A stretch of 64,000 nt of DNA from DATFVA01 sp963774455 (GCA_963774455.1 CAVZFD010000003.1:186001-250000), one strand, 5' to 3'. Shown: positions 54,248 through 62,516, counted from the first letter of the stretch. Notes: generated from the sequence alone by a model not told the origin. Numbers and translations: made by a program.

Positions 54248-54787
54248 ATGAATAACATATTGGTTCTATACGATTCCTCCACGGGAAACACAAAAAGGAT
54301 GGCTGAATTTGTGGCAGAGGGTGTTAGTCAGAGTGATGACATGAACATTAGGCTCAGGAGTGTTGATGAGGCTGACAAGGACGATGTAATGTGGTGCGAC
54401 GGTATCGCAGTTGGGAGTCCCACAAATATGGGAATCGTATCCTGGAAGATGAAAAAATTCTGGGATGAAACCTGCAACGACCTCTGGGGTAAGATCGATG
54501 GTAAATTAGGCTGCGCATTCTCCTCCCAGGGAGGATGGGGCGGAGGTGCAGAACTTACCTGTCAATCAATACTCACTATGCTGATGAATTACGGATTTCT
54601 TGTTTTCGGGGTTACTGATTACGTGGCCGATGGGTATACCCTGCATTATGGTGCCGTGGCAGTGGGTGAACCCAGGGAGGAAAAAGCTCAGGATGCCTGC
54701 AGAAGAATCGGTCAAAGACTTGCATTATGGGTGAAAAAATATTCGGTAAAAGATTCTTTCCAGTTGTTAAAGGAAGATGTTGATTGA
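54248..54787 (+). CDS. Flavodoxin-like protein
   Basis: A 179-residue protein starting at ATG 54248. ILVLYDSSTGNTKRMAEFV is the FMN phosphate loop; GIAVGSPTNMGIVSWKMKKF and FSSQGGWGGGAELT are flavin-ring loops of the WrbA/flavodoxin fold. In the methionine synthase system a flavodoxin reduces inactive Co(II) for SAM-dependent re-methylation; lying in the same operon as the MetH-type activation domain (56309) it is a good candidate for that electron donor. A quinone-reductase role is the alternative. Stop and next start overlap (TGATG). Confidence 0.85.
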   Translation: MNNILVLYDSSTGNTKRMAEFVAEGVSQSDDMNIRLRSVDEADKDDVMWCDGIAVGSPTNMGIVSWKMKKFWDETCNDLWGKIDGKLGCAFSSQGGWGGGAELTCQSILTMLMNYGFLVFGVTDYVADGYTLHYGAVAVGEPREEKAQDACRRIGQRLALWVKKYSVKDSFQLLKEDVD

Positions 54788-56328
54788 TGGATTACTTTAT
54801 CGGACTTGATGTTGGTACGACCGGGGCTAAAGCAATTTTGATTGATGGGGAGGGTAAGGTTGCGGGCACTGCTTCATCCGGGTATCCAATGTATAATCCT
54901 AAACCTTTGTGGTCCGAACAAAACCCGGAAGACTGGTGGCAAGCGGTACAGGTAAGTTTCAGGAGGATAATAAGTGAAAGTAAAGTTGACACCGGCGCAA
55001 TTAAAGGAATAGGATTGACCGGACAGATGCATGGTCTTGTTATGCTCGACAAAGAAGGTAAGATTCTTCGTCCATGTATTATGTGGAATGACCAGAGAAC
55101 TTCAAAGGAATGTGAAGAAATCACTTCTGTTATTGGATTCGATAACTTACTTAGAATAACAGGTAATGCAGTACTGCCAGGGTTTACGGCTCCCAAAATT
55201 ATGTGGATCAAAAAAAATGAACCCGATATTTTCAGCAGGGTCGAACATATACTCCTTCCTAAAGATTATATACGTTACCGCCTTACAAACGAGTTTGCAA
55301 CGGATGTTTCGGATGCATCCGGAACTTCCTTACTCGACGTAAACAAACGCAGGTGGTCTGATACAATACTATCGAAGCTGGACATCCCGGTTGCATGGAT
55401 GCCTGATGTCTTTGAATCCATTGAGATGACTGGCGCCCTGACACCGGAGGCGGCTGAGTTAACAGGATTAAAAGCCGGAACGCCGGTAATTGCAGGTGCA
55501 GGTGACCAGGCTGCAGGAGGCGTAGGGACAGGTACAATTAAAAATGGGATTGCATCTGTTGTGCTGGGAACCTCAGGTGTGGTTTTCGCACATACAGACA
55601 AACTGACAATTGAACCCGAAGGAAGGCTGCATGCATTTTGTCATGCTGCTCCGGGTACGTGGCATGTAATGGGTGTTACTCTCTCGGCAGCCGGATCTTT
55701 CAGGTGGTTCAGAGACACTTTCTGTGAACAGGAGACTGAGGAAGCTAAAAAATTAAAAACTGACGTTTATGAAGATTTGACGCAAAAAGCATCGGCGGTA
55801 CCTGCAGGAAGTGAAGGATTAATTTTTTTGCCTTATTTAACCGGGGAGAGAACACCTTATCCTGATCCCGATGCAAAAGGAACTTTTACAGGAATAACTG
55901 TCAGGCATAATAAGAACTATTTTATCCGGGCTGTGCTCGAGGGCGTCGCATACAGTCTGAAGGATTGCCTGGAATTAAACAGGAATATCGGGCTGCAGAC
56001 AACCGAAATCAGGATATCCGGAGGGGGAGCAAAGAGTAATCTCTGGAAGCGGATCCTCGCAGATATATTTAATGTTGAACTGGTAACACTGAACTCTACG
56101 GAAGGCGCGCCTTACGGAGCGGCTTTACTGGCGGCCGCAGGTACAGGTACATTTAATACAGTTGAAGAAGCATGCGATAAATGTATCAAAAATGTGAGTA
56201 CGACAGTGCCGATAAAAGAAAACGCCGCAGTCTACAAGGAATTTTATGAAATTTATAAAAACCTTTATCCGGCTTTGAAAGCATCATTCAATAAAATATC
56301 ACAGGCAGTTGAGCGAAGTTATTTTTAA
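54787..56328 (+). CDS. xylB: Xylulokinase
   Basis: A 513-residue FGGY-family kinase. ATG 54787 overlaps the previous stop by one base and is preferred to the TTG just before it. YFIGLDVGTTGAKAILID is the phosphate-binding start, GLTGQMHG (77-83) the xylulokinase signature, MWNDQRT the substrate site, GAGDQAAGG (catalytic base Asp240), and ISGGGAKSNLWKRILADIF the ATP site. It phosphorylates D-xylulose at O5 for the pentose phosphate pathway. Its place between flavodoxin-like and activation-domain genes ties pentose use to the methyl-transfer set. No XylA is seen in the window. Confidence 0.95.
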   Translation: MDYFIGLDVGTTGAKAILIDGEGKVAGTASSGYPMYNPKPLWSEQNPEDWWQAVQVSFRRIISESKVDTGAIKGIGLTGQMHGLVMLDKEGKILRPCIMWNDQRTSKECEEITSVIGFDNLLRITGNAVLPGFTAPKIMWIKKNEPDIFSRVEHILLPKDYIRYRLTNEFATDVSDASGTSLLDVNKRRWSDTILSKLDIPVAWMPDVFESIEMTGALTPEAAELTGLKAGTPVIAGAGDQAAGGVGTGTIKNGIASVVLGTSGVVFAHTDKLTIEPEGRLHAFCHAAPGTWHVMGVTLSAAGSFRWFRDTFCEQETEEAKKLKTDVYEDLTQKASAVPAGSEGLIFLPYLTGERTPYPDPDAKGTFTGITVRHNKNYFIRAVLEGVAYSLKDCLELNRNIGLQTTEIRISGGGAKSNLWKRILADIFNVELVTLNSTEGAPYGAALLAAAGTGTFNTVEEACDKCIKNVSTTVPIKENAAVYKEFYEIYKNLYPALKASFNKISQAVERSYF

Positions 56329-57247
56329 TAAAACTGACAGCGGTTCCTATATAAGCGAAAGGTTTATCTATAGAGTGAACCCTTTTGACTTCATTTCCCT
56401 AACAAGAGAAATTTTAAGCAACCGGAATCTTTTCAGCGAAATTGACAAAATTAAAACCGGCCGGCATACAGGTCGTTCATTAAGTGAAAAGGAGAGCAGC
56501 ATCCTGAGCCGCTATGCTGCGCTATTGAACCGGTATAAAAATCCGGCTGCCGGTAGTGAGGAAAATTATCCTGCTGAATTATTTAAAGATTTTGAAACGT
56601 ACAGGTATTTTTTCAAAGAGATTGGAGCCAGTCTAAAATTTAACCCTCTTTCGATGTCGGATGCCGGCAGGCATGTTCTTGAGAAGATATTATTTTTTCT
56701 GGAAGATTATATCGGGCTTATCAAGCCTAAGGCAATCTACAGGGTAGTGAATACTTTACCTCACCCAGGGGGACTGATGGTTGCAGGAACAGATATCAGG
56801 TTTGAGAACAGTAAGCTTAGGATCTTCAACAGCCATTCCGCCTTAAATAACAGCAAAGAGATTAAGCCGGAAGATCTACTCAATAAAAATGTTATCGTCT
56901 ATGTTGTTACCATCGGTCCGGGAATAGACAGCGAAGTTAAAAGTATGATGGAAAGAGGGGAAATGTTTGATGCCTACCTGCTGAATGGAATAGGCGCCGG
57001 TGCTGCTGAAATGGCAGCAAATGATCTGAACCGGTATATGAATGACAAAAATACAGACGAGAATTTTAATTATAAGAGAATCTCTCCAGGTTATGGAGAT
57101 TGGAACGTATCCGATCAGACCAAGGTATTCAAACTTCTTGATCCGGAAAAATACATAGGAGTAAAGCTGACAGACTCGCATATTATGTTACCGGAAAAAT
57201 CGACTTCGGGTATTATGGGATTAACCATGAAAGAAAACAAGGTATGA
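56309..57247 (+). CDS. Stand-alone MetH-type corrinoid reactivation domain protein
   Basis: A 312-residue protein starting at TTG 56309, 20 bases inside xylB. The C-terminal half matches the B12-dependent methionine synthase activation domain: LLNGIGAGAAEMAANDL, SAM-binding RISPGYGDW (257-265), YIGVKLTDSHIMLPEKSTSGIMGL (282-304). The N-terminal ~120 residues are not recognised. Free-standing versions re-methylate corrinoid proteins that have slipped to Co(II), using SAM and a reductant. It overlaps the homocysteine methyltransferase start (ATGA). The likely client is the carrier at 51475. Confidence 0.87.
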   Translation: MSEVIFNKTDSGSYISERFIYRVNPFDFISLTREILSNRNLFSEIDKIKTGRHTGRSLSEKESSILSRYAALLNRYKNPAAGSEENYPAELFKDFETYRYFFKEIGASLKFNPLSMSDAGRHVLEKILFFLEDYIGLIKPKAIYRVVNTLPHPGGLMVAGTDIRFENSKLRIFNSHSALNNSKEIKPEDLLNKNVIVYVVTIGPGIDSEVKSMMERGEMFDAYLLNGIGAGAAEMAANDLNRYMNDKNTDENFNYKRISPGYGDWNVSDQTKVFKLLDPEKYIGVKLTDSHIMLPEKSTSGIMGLTMKENKV

Positions 57248-58116
57248 AAAAAATCATCGGGGAATTACTAAGCTCGGGTACAGTTATTACTGACGGTTCC
57301 TGGGGAACACAGCTTCAGGAGAAAGGATTAGGTCTGAACGAATGTCCGGATTCGTGGAATTTAACTCATCCCGTCCAGGTTGAGGAAGTCGCGCGTTCAT
57401 ATGTAGAAGCGGGTAGTAAAGTTATTCTTACCAATACCTTCCGAAGCAACAGAATCGCTCTTGAAGGATTCGGACTCGATGATAAAGTCAGGGAAATCAA
57501 CACAGCCGGAGTAGAGATCTCGAAAAGAGCAGCCGGAGATAAAGCCTGCGTGTTTGCATCGATGGGACCCTCCGGTAAGCTCCTGCTGACCGGAGACGTG
57601 ACCGAAGAGCAGCTCTACGAGATATTCAAAGAGCAGTCTGATGCAATTAAGGATGCAGGTGCTGATGGTATTGTAATAGAAACTATGTCGGATCTTGCAG
57701 AAGCAAAAGCAGCCTTAAAAGCTGCAAAGGAAACAGGACTTGCTGTTGTTGTATCGATGGTCTTTGATTCAGGCAGAAATAAGGAACATACTATGATGGG
57801 TCAATCACCCGAAGAGACTGCTATTGAGCTTACAAAAGAAGGTGCTGATGTAATAGGTGCGAACTGCGGGCAGGGAATTGAAGGTTTTACTAATATATGC
57901 AAAAGACTTAAAGTCTCTACAACTCTTCCTATATGGATAAAGCCGAACGCAGGTCTGCCGGAAATGCACGACAGCAAAGCTGTCTATCAAACCTCTGCCG
58001 AAGAATTTTCAAAATACATTCCCGAACTCCTAGATTCGGGAGCCGATTTTATAGGGGGCTGCTGCGGAACAAATCCGGACTTTATTAAGAAAATATCAAA
58101 GACAATTAAAAAGTAG
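57244..58116 (+). CDS. Homocysteine S-methyltransferase domain protein
   Basis: A 290-residue protein corresponding to the homocysteine-binding module of MetH/BHMT. ITDGSWGTQLQEKG at the start, ILTNTFRSNR, and the zinc cysteines Cys208 (GANCGQG) and Cys273-Cys274 (GGCCGT). Free enzymes of this type use S-methylmethionine, betaine or a methyl-corrinoid. Here, with a separate carrier and activation domain, the operon holds three of MetH's four modules as separate proteins and lacks only the methyl-THF domain, whose place the MtaB enzyme could take. Methionine would be the product. Confidence 0.9.
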   Translation: MKKIIGELLSSGTVITDGSWGTQLQEKGLGLNECPDSWNLTHPVQVEEVARSYVEAGSKVILTNTFRSNRIALEGFGLDDKVREINTAGVEISKRAAGDKACVFASMGPSGKLLLTGDVTEEQLYEIFKEQSDAIKDAGADGIVIETMSDLAEAKAALKAAKETGLAVVVSMVFDSGRNKEHTMMGQSPEETAIELTKEGADVIGANCGQGIEGFTNICKRLKVSTTLPIWIKPNAGLPEMHDSKAVYQTSAEEFSKYIPELLDSGADFIGGCCGTNPDFIKKISKTIKK

Positions 58117-58998
58117 ATGTCAACAAAAATAATTCTTGATACGGATATCGGAAGCGATATCGATGATGCCGTCTGCCTGGCCTGGCTGTTGGCAAATCCG
58201 GATTGTGATCTGTTGGGAATTACTACCGTTACAGGAGAGCCCCGTAAACGGGCGATGCTTGCGGATGCATTGTGTAAAATTGCCCGCAAGAATGTTCCTA
58301 TATACCCTGGGGCGGCGAATCCACTTCTCATACCGCAGCTGCAGGTTAGAGCCCGTCAGGCAGCAGCTCTCAAAAAATACCCTCACAGAGAAAAATATCC
58401 TGAGGGGGAAGCAGTCGGGTTTTTAAGACGAACAATACGAAAGCATCCAGGTGAAGTTATTCTTCTGACTATAGCTCCCTTAACGAATATAGGATTATTG
58501 TTTTCAGTTGATCCTGAAATACCTTCTTTGTTAAAAGGAGTAGTCTCGATGTGTGGAAATTTTCTCAGGAAGAAGCCGGGTCTGCCGGAAACAGAATGGA
58601 ATGCGATGGGAGATTATCATGCATCATCAATTGTTTATAATGCGAAACTAAAGATGCATAAATCGATAGGACTGGATGTGACTTCACAGGTGACAATGAA
58701 GCCTGCCGAATTTAAAAAAAGATTTTCTTCTCATAAGCTCCTTCAACCGGTGTTGGAATTTTCAAAAGAATTCTTCAGGGAATGGGATCAGGTTACATTT
58801 CACGATCCGCTGGCGGCAGTGAGTATTTTTGACAGATCCGTTTGCTCATTTGAGAGAGGAAAAGTGGAAATTGAACTGACCGAACCGGGAAAACAGGGAA
58901 TGATACTGTGGGAGAAAGATAAAAAAGGAAAACACCAGGCTGCCTTAGAGGTAAATGCAGACCGCTTCTTCGCAGATTACTTTTCAGTATTCAAATAA
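58117..58998 (+). CDS. Nucleoside hydrolase (IUNH family)
   Basis: A 293-residue protein abutting the previous stop exactly. ILDTDIGSDIDDAVCLAWLL carries the calcium-binding Asp cluster (Asp8, 10, 14, 16, 17), YPGAANPL follows, and TFHDPLAAVS the C-terminal His/Asp. It would split nucleosides or other N- or O-ribosides to free ribose for RbsD/RbsK (26-27 kb). In a glycan locus it might act on another pentofuranoside. It is shorter at the C-terminus than many members but has the expected motifs. Confidence 0.9.
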   Translation: MSTKIILDTDIGSDIDDAVCLAWLLANPDCDLLGITTVTGEPRKRAMLADALCKIARKNVPIYPGAANPLLIPQLQVRARQAAALKKYPHREKYPEGEAVGFLRRTIRKHPGEVILLTIAPLTNIGLLFSVDPEIPSLLKGVVSMCGNFLRKKPGLPETEWNAMGDYHASSIVYNAKLKMHKSIGLDVTSQVTMKPAEFKKRFSSHKLLQPVLEFSKEFFREWDQVTFHDPLAAVSIFDRSVCSFERGKVEIELTEPGKQGMILWEKDKKGKHQAALEVNADRFFADYFSVFK

Positions 58999-59010
58999 GC
59001 TGACCTCTTT

Positions 59011-60318
59011 ATGAAAAAAATATTAGCGTTATTCATTATTGTATTCATCCTTTTCAATGGATGCGGAGATAATTCAAACACTGAACAGGGAGTTGTGACG
59101 ATAACTTTCTGGCACAGTTTTGTTTCACGTACAATTCCGGCTTTGAATAGTCTTATCGACAAATTCGAAAAGGAGCATCCTGGCATTCATGTTAACGCGC
59201 AGTATGTTCCGAGCGGTGATCCTCTGGTTCAGAAACTAGTGACTGCTATCCAAAGCAAAACAGCGCCGGACATATCGTGGATACACAGCGACTTCCTGAA
59301 CAAGCTGGTTGAAGCTGATGCTATCTATAAGATGGATCATTTTATTTCAGGAAAAGACGGACTGACAAAAGAGGAAATGGATGATATTTATCCTCAGTCG
59401 CTTCAGTCAGCCAAATGGAGAGATACCCTTTACGCGATGCCTATGGAAGCTACAACCCTTGCCCTGATCTATAATAAGAATAAATTCAGGGAAGCAGGGC
59501 TTGATCCGGAAAAGCCTCCGCAGAACTGGAATGAACTATACGCCTATGCCATGAAACTTACAAAAGATAAAAACGGTGACGGAAAAAAAGACCAATATGG
59601 TTTTTATATACCTGCATTTCCTGCTTCAGGTCCTTTAAGCATCTGGATGGTGCTGCAGTGGACGCCCTTTTTATGGCAGGCCGGCGGTATCGAAATAAAT
59701 GATGATCAAACTAAAGTACTTTTTAACAGCGAGGCCGGAGTTCAGGCGCTTTCATACTGGAAGAAGCTTTTTGATGCCGAAGACTTCGAGAATTTTACGC
59801 TGACACACGATCTCGGATTCATATCAAACACCATTGCAATGATAATGGACGGTCCCTGGGATTTACCCGAATTCAGGGAAATCAAAAATTTTGACTGGGG
59901 AGTGACATCTCTTCCTGCCGGTCCCTCCGGCCGGGCAACGTACCTTGCAGGTGAACACCTTGTAATCTTTAAGCAAAGCAGGCACGCGGAAGAAGCATGG
60001 ACATTTCTTAAATGGATCCTTGAACCGGAAAACCAGGCTAAGTTTTCAGAGGAATCAGGATACCTGCCTGTCAGGAAATCCGTTCTTGATCTTCCCCAAT
60101 ACAAACAGTTTTTAGACAAAGACCCGGCAATGAAGGCATTCGTTGAACAGATAGCAATAAGCCGGGCCAGGGCATCCATTGATTATTACAGGGTTGAAAT
60201 AAACCAGAATATTGCCGAGGCAGTTGAAAAAGCAATTATCGGGAATGTGAATCCGAAGGCGGCTCTGAATGAAGCGGCGCAAAAGTCAAATGAGATGCTC
60301 TTAACAATCAACAAGTAA
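59011..60318 (+). CDS. Second ABC sugar-binding lipoprotein
   Basis: A 435-residue solute-binding protein, lipobox ILFNGC (Cys18). It shares with the 6418 protein the blocks ITFWHSFVSRTIPALNSLI, AIQSKTAPDISW, YAMPMEATTLALIYNK and MIMDGPWDLP, so the two are paralogues. No permease gene is near it, so it probably feeds the permeases at 7.7-9.5 kb, widening their substrate range. The ATPase gene follows 14 bases later. Confidence 0.93.
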   Translation: MKKILALFIIVFILFNGCGDNSNTEQGVVTITFWHSFVSRTIPALNSLIDKFEKEHPGIHVNAQYVPSGDPLVQKLVTAIQSKTAPDISWIHSDFLNKLVEADAIYKMDHFISGKDGLTKEEMDDIYPQSLQSAKWRDTLYAMPMEATTLALIYNKNKFREAGLDPEKPPQNWNELYAYAMKLTKDKNGDGKKDQYGFYIPAFPASGPLSIWMVLQWTPFLWQAGGIEINDDQTKVLFNSEAGVQALSYWKKLFDAEDFENFTLTHDLGFISNTIAMIMDGPWDLPEFREIKNFDWGVTSLPAGPSGRATYLAGEHLVIFKQSRHAEEAWTFLKWILEPENQAKFSEESGYLPVRKSVLDLPQYKQFLDKDPAMKAFVEQIAISRARASIDYYRVEINQNIAEAVEKAIIGNVNPKAALNEAAQKSNEMLLTINK

Positions 60319-60332
60319 AGCAGGCGGATAAA

Positions 60333-61436
60333 ATGGCTGAAGTAATATTAAAAAATGTGACCAAAATCTATGAAGGTGGAAATAAAGCCGTAGATGATGT
60401 AAATATTGAAATTCATGATAAGGAGTTTGTTGTACTCGTTGGTCCTTCAGGCTGCGGTAAATCCACAACTTTAAGGATGATAGCGGGACTGGAGGAGATA
60501 ACCGATGGAGAGCTGTTTATTGACGGAAAAAAAGTGAATGATGTTTCACCCAAGGATAGGGACATAGCGATGGTATTTCAGAATTACGCGTTATATCCGC
60601 ATATGTCGGTGTTTGAAAATATGGCGTTTGGTTTGAAGCTCAGGAAATTTCCAAAGGCAGAGATAAATGAGCGTGTTAATGAAGCTGCAAGAATACTGGG
60701 GCTTGAGGAATATCTCGACCGCAAACCCAAAGCCCTTTCGGGGGGACAAAGGCAGCGTGTTGCTGTAGGCAGGGCTATTGTAAGAAAGCCCAAGGTATTT
60801 TTATTTGATGAACCCCTGAGTAACCTTGATGCAAAGTTAAGAGTACAGATGAGAACCGAGATATCGAAGCTTCACCAGAAATTAAATGCAACGATGATTT
60901 ATGTTACTCACGATCAGACCGAAGCGATGACGATGGGAGACAGGATCGTAATAATGAAAGACGGTATTGTTCACCAGGTGGATACCCCGCTAAAACTGTA
61001 TAATAAACCTGCCAACAAATTTGTGGCGGGGTTTATCGGTAGTCCTTCTATGAACTTTATAAGAGGGAGAATATTTATTAACGGGCAGACAGTATTTGAA
61101 AGTGATGGAAAAAAAGTCAGAATTAAAATCGGGGAAAGTATAGCTGAGAAACTGAAAGGTTATAATAACAGAGACGCCTGGCTTGGTATTCGTCCCGAGG
61201 ATATATATGATTCATCAATCACTAAGAATGATATTCAATACAGCAGCATCGATACCGAGCTTGAAGTGGTGGAACCGATGGGAAATGAGATATTGCTTTA
61301 TTTTAATATTGAATCGGAACAGTTTACTGCCAGGATTCCTGCGAGGGAAATTCCCGAGGCAGGAAAGAAAAAAGAATTACTATTAGACATAAACAAACTT
61401 CACTTTTTTGATTTTGAGACTGAGAAAGCGATTTAA
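60333..61436 (+). CDS. ABC sugar transporter ATPase (UgpC/MsmK/MalK type)
   Basis: A 367-residue ATPase: Walker A GPSGCGKST (37-45), Q-loop MVFQNYALYPHMSVFENM, signature LSGGQRQRV (~135), Walker B KVFLFDEPLSNLDAKLR, switch HDQTEAMT, and a C-terminal regulatory TOBE/MOP domain (~240-360, WLGIRPEDIYDS). Members with this tail often serve several CUT1 importers. It is the only ATPase in the window and should energise the permeases 51 kb upstream together with either binding protein. Confidence 0.95.
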   Translation: MAEVILKNVTKIYEGGNKAVDDVNIEIHDKEFVVLVGPSGCGKSTTLRMIAGLEEITDGELFIDGKKVNDVSPKDRDIAMVFQNYALYPHMSVFENMAFGLKLRKFPKAEINERVNEAARILGLEEYLDRKPKALSGGQRQRVAVGRAIVRKPKVFLFDEPLSNLDAKLRVQMRTEISKLHQKLNATMIYVTHDQTEAMTMGDRIVIMKDGIVHQVDTPLKLYNKPANKFVAGFIGSPSMNFIRGRIFINGQTVFESDGKKVRIKIGESIAEKLKGYNNRDAWLGIRPEDIYDSSITKNDIQYSSIDTELEVVEPMGNEILLYFNIESEQFTARIPAREIPEAGKKKELLLDINKLHFFDFETEKAI

Positions 61437-61456
61437 TAAAAACGAACAGATGATGC

Positions 61457-61739
61457 ATGATTATAGGGCATGGTAATTTTCAATATGAATGGATAGATAA
61501 CTGGGTAAGGATCCCCAAATCTGAAAGTGCGAAAGAGAACGGAAGAACCCAAACTGATTACATACCTGGGGCAGAACGAAAAAGTATGTGAATTGCCGGG
61601 GTGGCCGGAACACGAACGGAATTTAATTGAAGCCGGGAAATTCAATAGTCCCCATGATATGGCCGTAGATAAGGATGATAATCTTTATGTTGTTGAATGG
61701 ATAAGGGGAGGCAGAGTAACAAAGCTGGAAAGAGTTTAA
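61457..61739 (+). pseudogene. Internally deleted NHL-repeat (six-bladed propeller) gene
   Basis: An ATG at 61457 begins the N-terminus of an NHL-repeat protein (IIGHGNFQYEWIDNWVRIPK, then SESAKENGRT). The C-terminal part follows at once in another frame (LGQNEKVCELPGWPEHERN, GKFNSPHDMAVDKDDNLYVV, EWIRGGRVTKLERV) to a stop at 61739. The two ends are one base out of frame and the central blades (most of ~300 residues) are missing. A deletion with frame loss explains both facts; a functional product is unlikely. Confidence 0.8.
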
Positions 61740-61757
61740 CAAAAACAGGAAAAAAAT

Positions 61758-62516
61758 ATGAGTACACTGACCGACTTTAAGATATCAGAGGAGCAAAAAA
61801 AGAAATACAGGGATGACGGGTTTTTCATCCTGGAGAACATAATCCCGGAGAAAGAACTTGAGACAGTAAGAAACAAGTGCGTTGAACTAATTGAACAACA
61901 GAACAGGGAGATGGATAGTCTCGGTACCGACATCCTTAATCTGAGCAGAAGAAACAGCCGATACTTTGTATTCCTTGCCTTTAAGGATCATCCTGAATTA
62001 GGCAAGTTCATTTTCAGTGATCTTATGGCGGAAATATGCAAAGCAACAATAGGAAATGAAGCTTACTTGTTCTGGGAGCAGTTTGTTGTAAAAGGCACCG
62101 ATCCCAAGGGAGCTGAATTTACGTGGCACCAGGATTCAGGGTATGTTGATCACAAGCATAAGTATTATGTTAATGCCTGGGTTCCTCTTGATGACGTGAA
62201 TGAAGAGAACGGAACGGTTTACCTTCTTCCCTATTCGCTGGCAGGTACAAAGGAAAAAGTAGAGCATGAACCTGTGCCCGGTTCAAATGACAGGGAAGGA
62301 TATTTTGGTCCCGAAAAAGGTATACCCGCAAACTGTCCTGCAGGATCAATCGTTGTTTTCTCCAGCACCACTTTCCATAGATCCGGAGCGAATAAAACAG
62401 ATAAGTTAAGAAGGGCGTATGCAATTCAGTTTTCCCCGGAACCAATCTATGAAGCAGACGGATCGTTAAAAGGCTTAGCCGAGCCTTTTCTTAAAGACGG
62501 CAAAAGGGTAAGGTAA
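61758..62516 (+). CDS. Phytanoyl-CoA dioxygenase (PhyH)-family Fe(II)/2-oxoglutarate oxygenase
   Basis: A 252-residue protein. Iron ligands His124-x-Asp126 (FTWHQDSGYVD) and His207 (TTFHRSGANKTD), with RRAYAIQF (Arg 218/219) for 2-oxoglutarate. Such enzymes hydroxylate small molecules and can remove O- or N-methyl groups oxidatively as formaldehyde. It is the last gene of the continuous cluster, after the decayed NHL gene. Substrate unknown; a modified sugar would fit the setting. Confidence 0.88.
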   Translation: MSTLTDFKISEEQKKKYRDDGFFILENIIPEKELETVRNKCVELIEQQNREMDSLGTDILNLSRRNSRYFVFLAFKDHPELGKFIFSDLMAEICKATIGNEAYLFWEQFVVKGTDPKGAEFTWHQDSGYVDHKHKYYVNAWVPLDDVNEENGTVYLLPYSLAGTKEKVEHEPVPGSNDREGYFGPEKGIPANCPAGSIVVFSSTTFHRSGANKTDKLRRAYAIQFSPEPIYEADGSLKGLAEPFLKDGKRVR

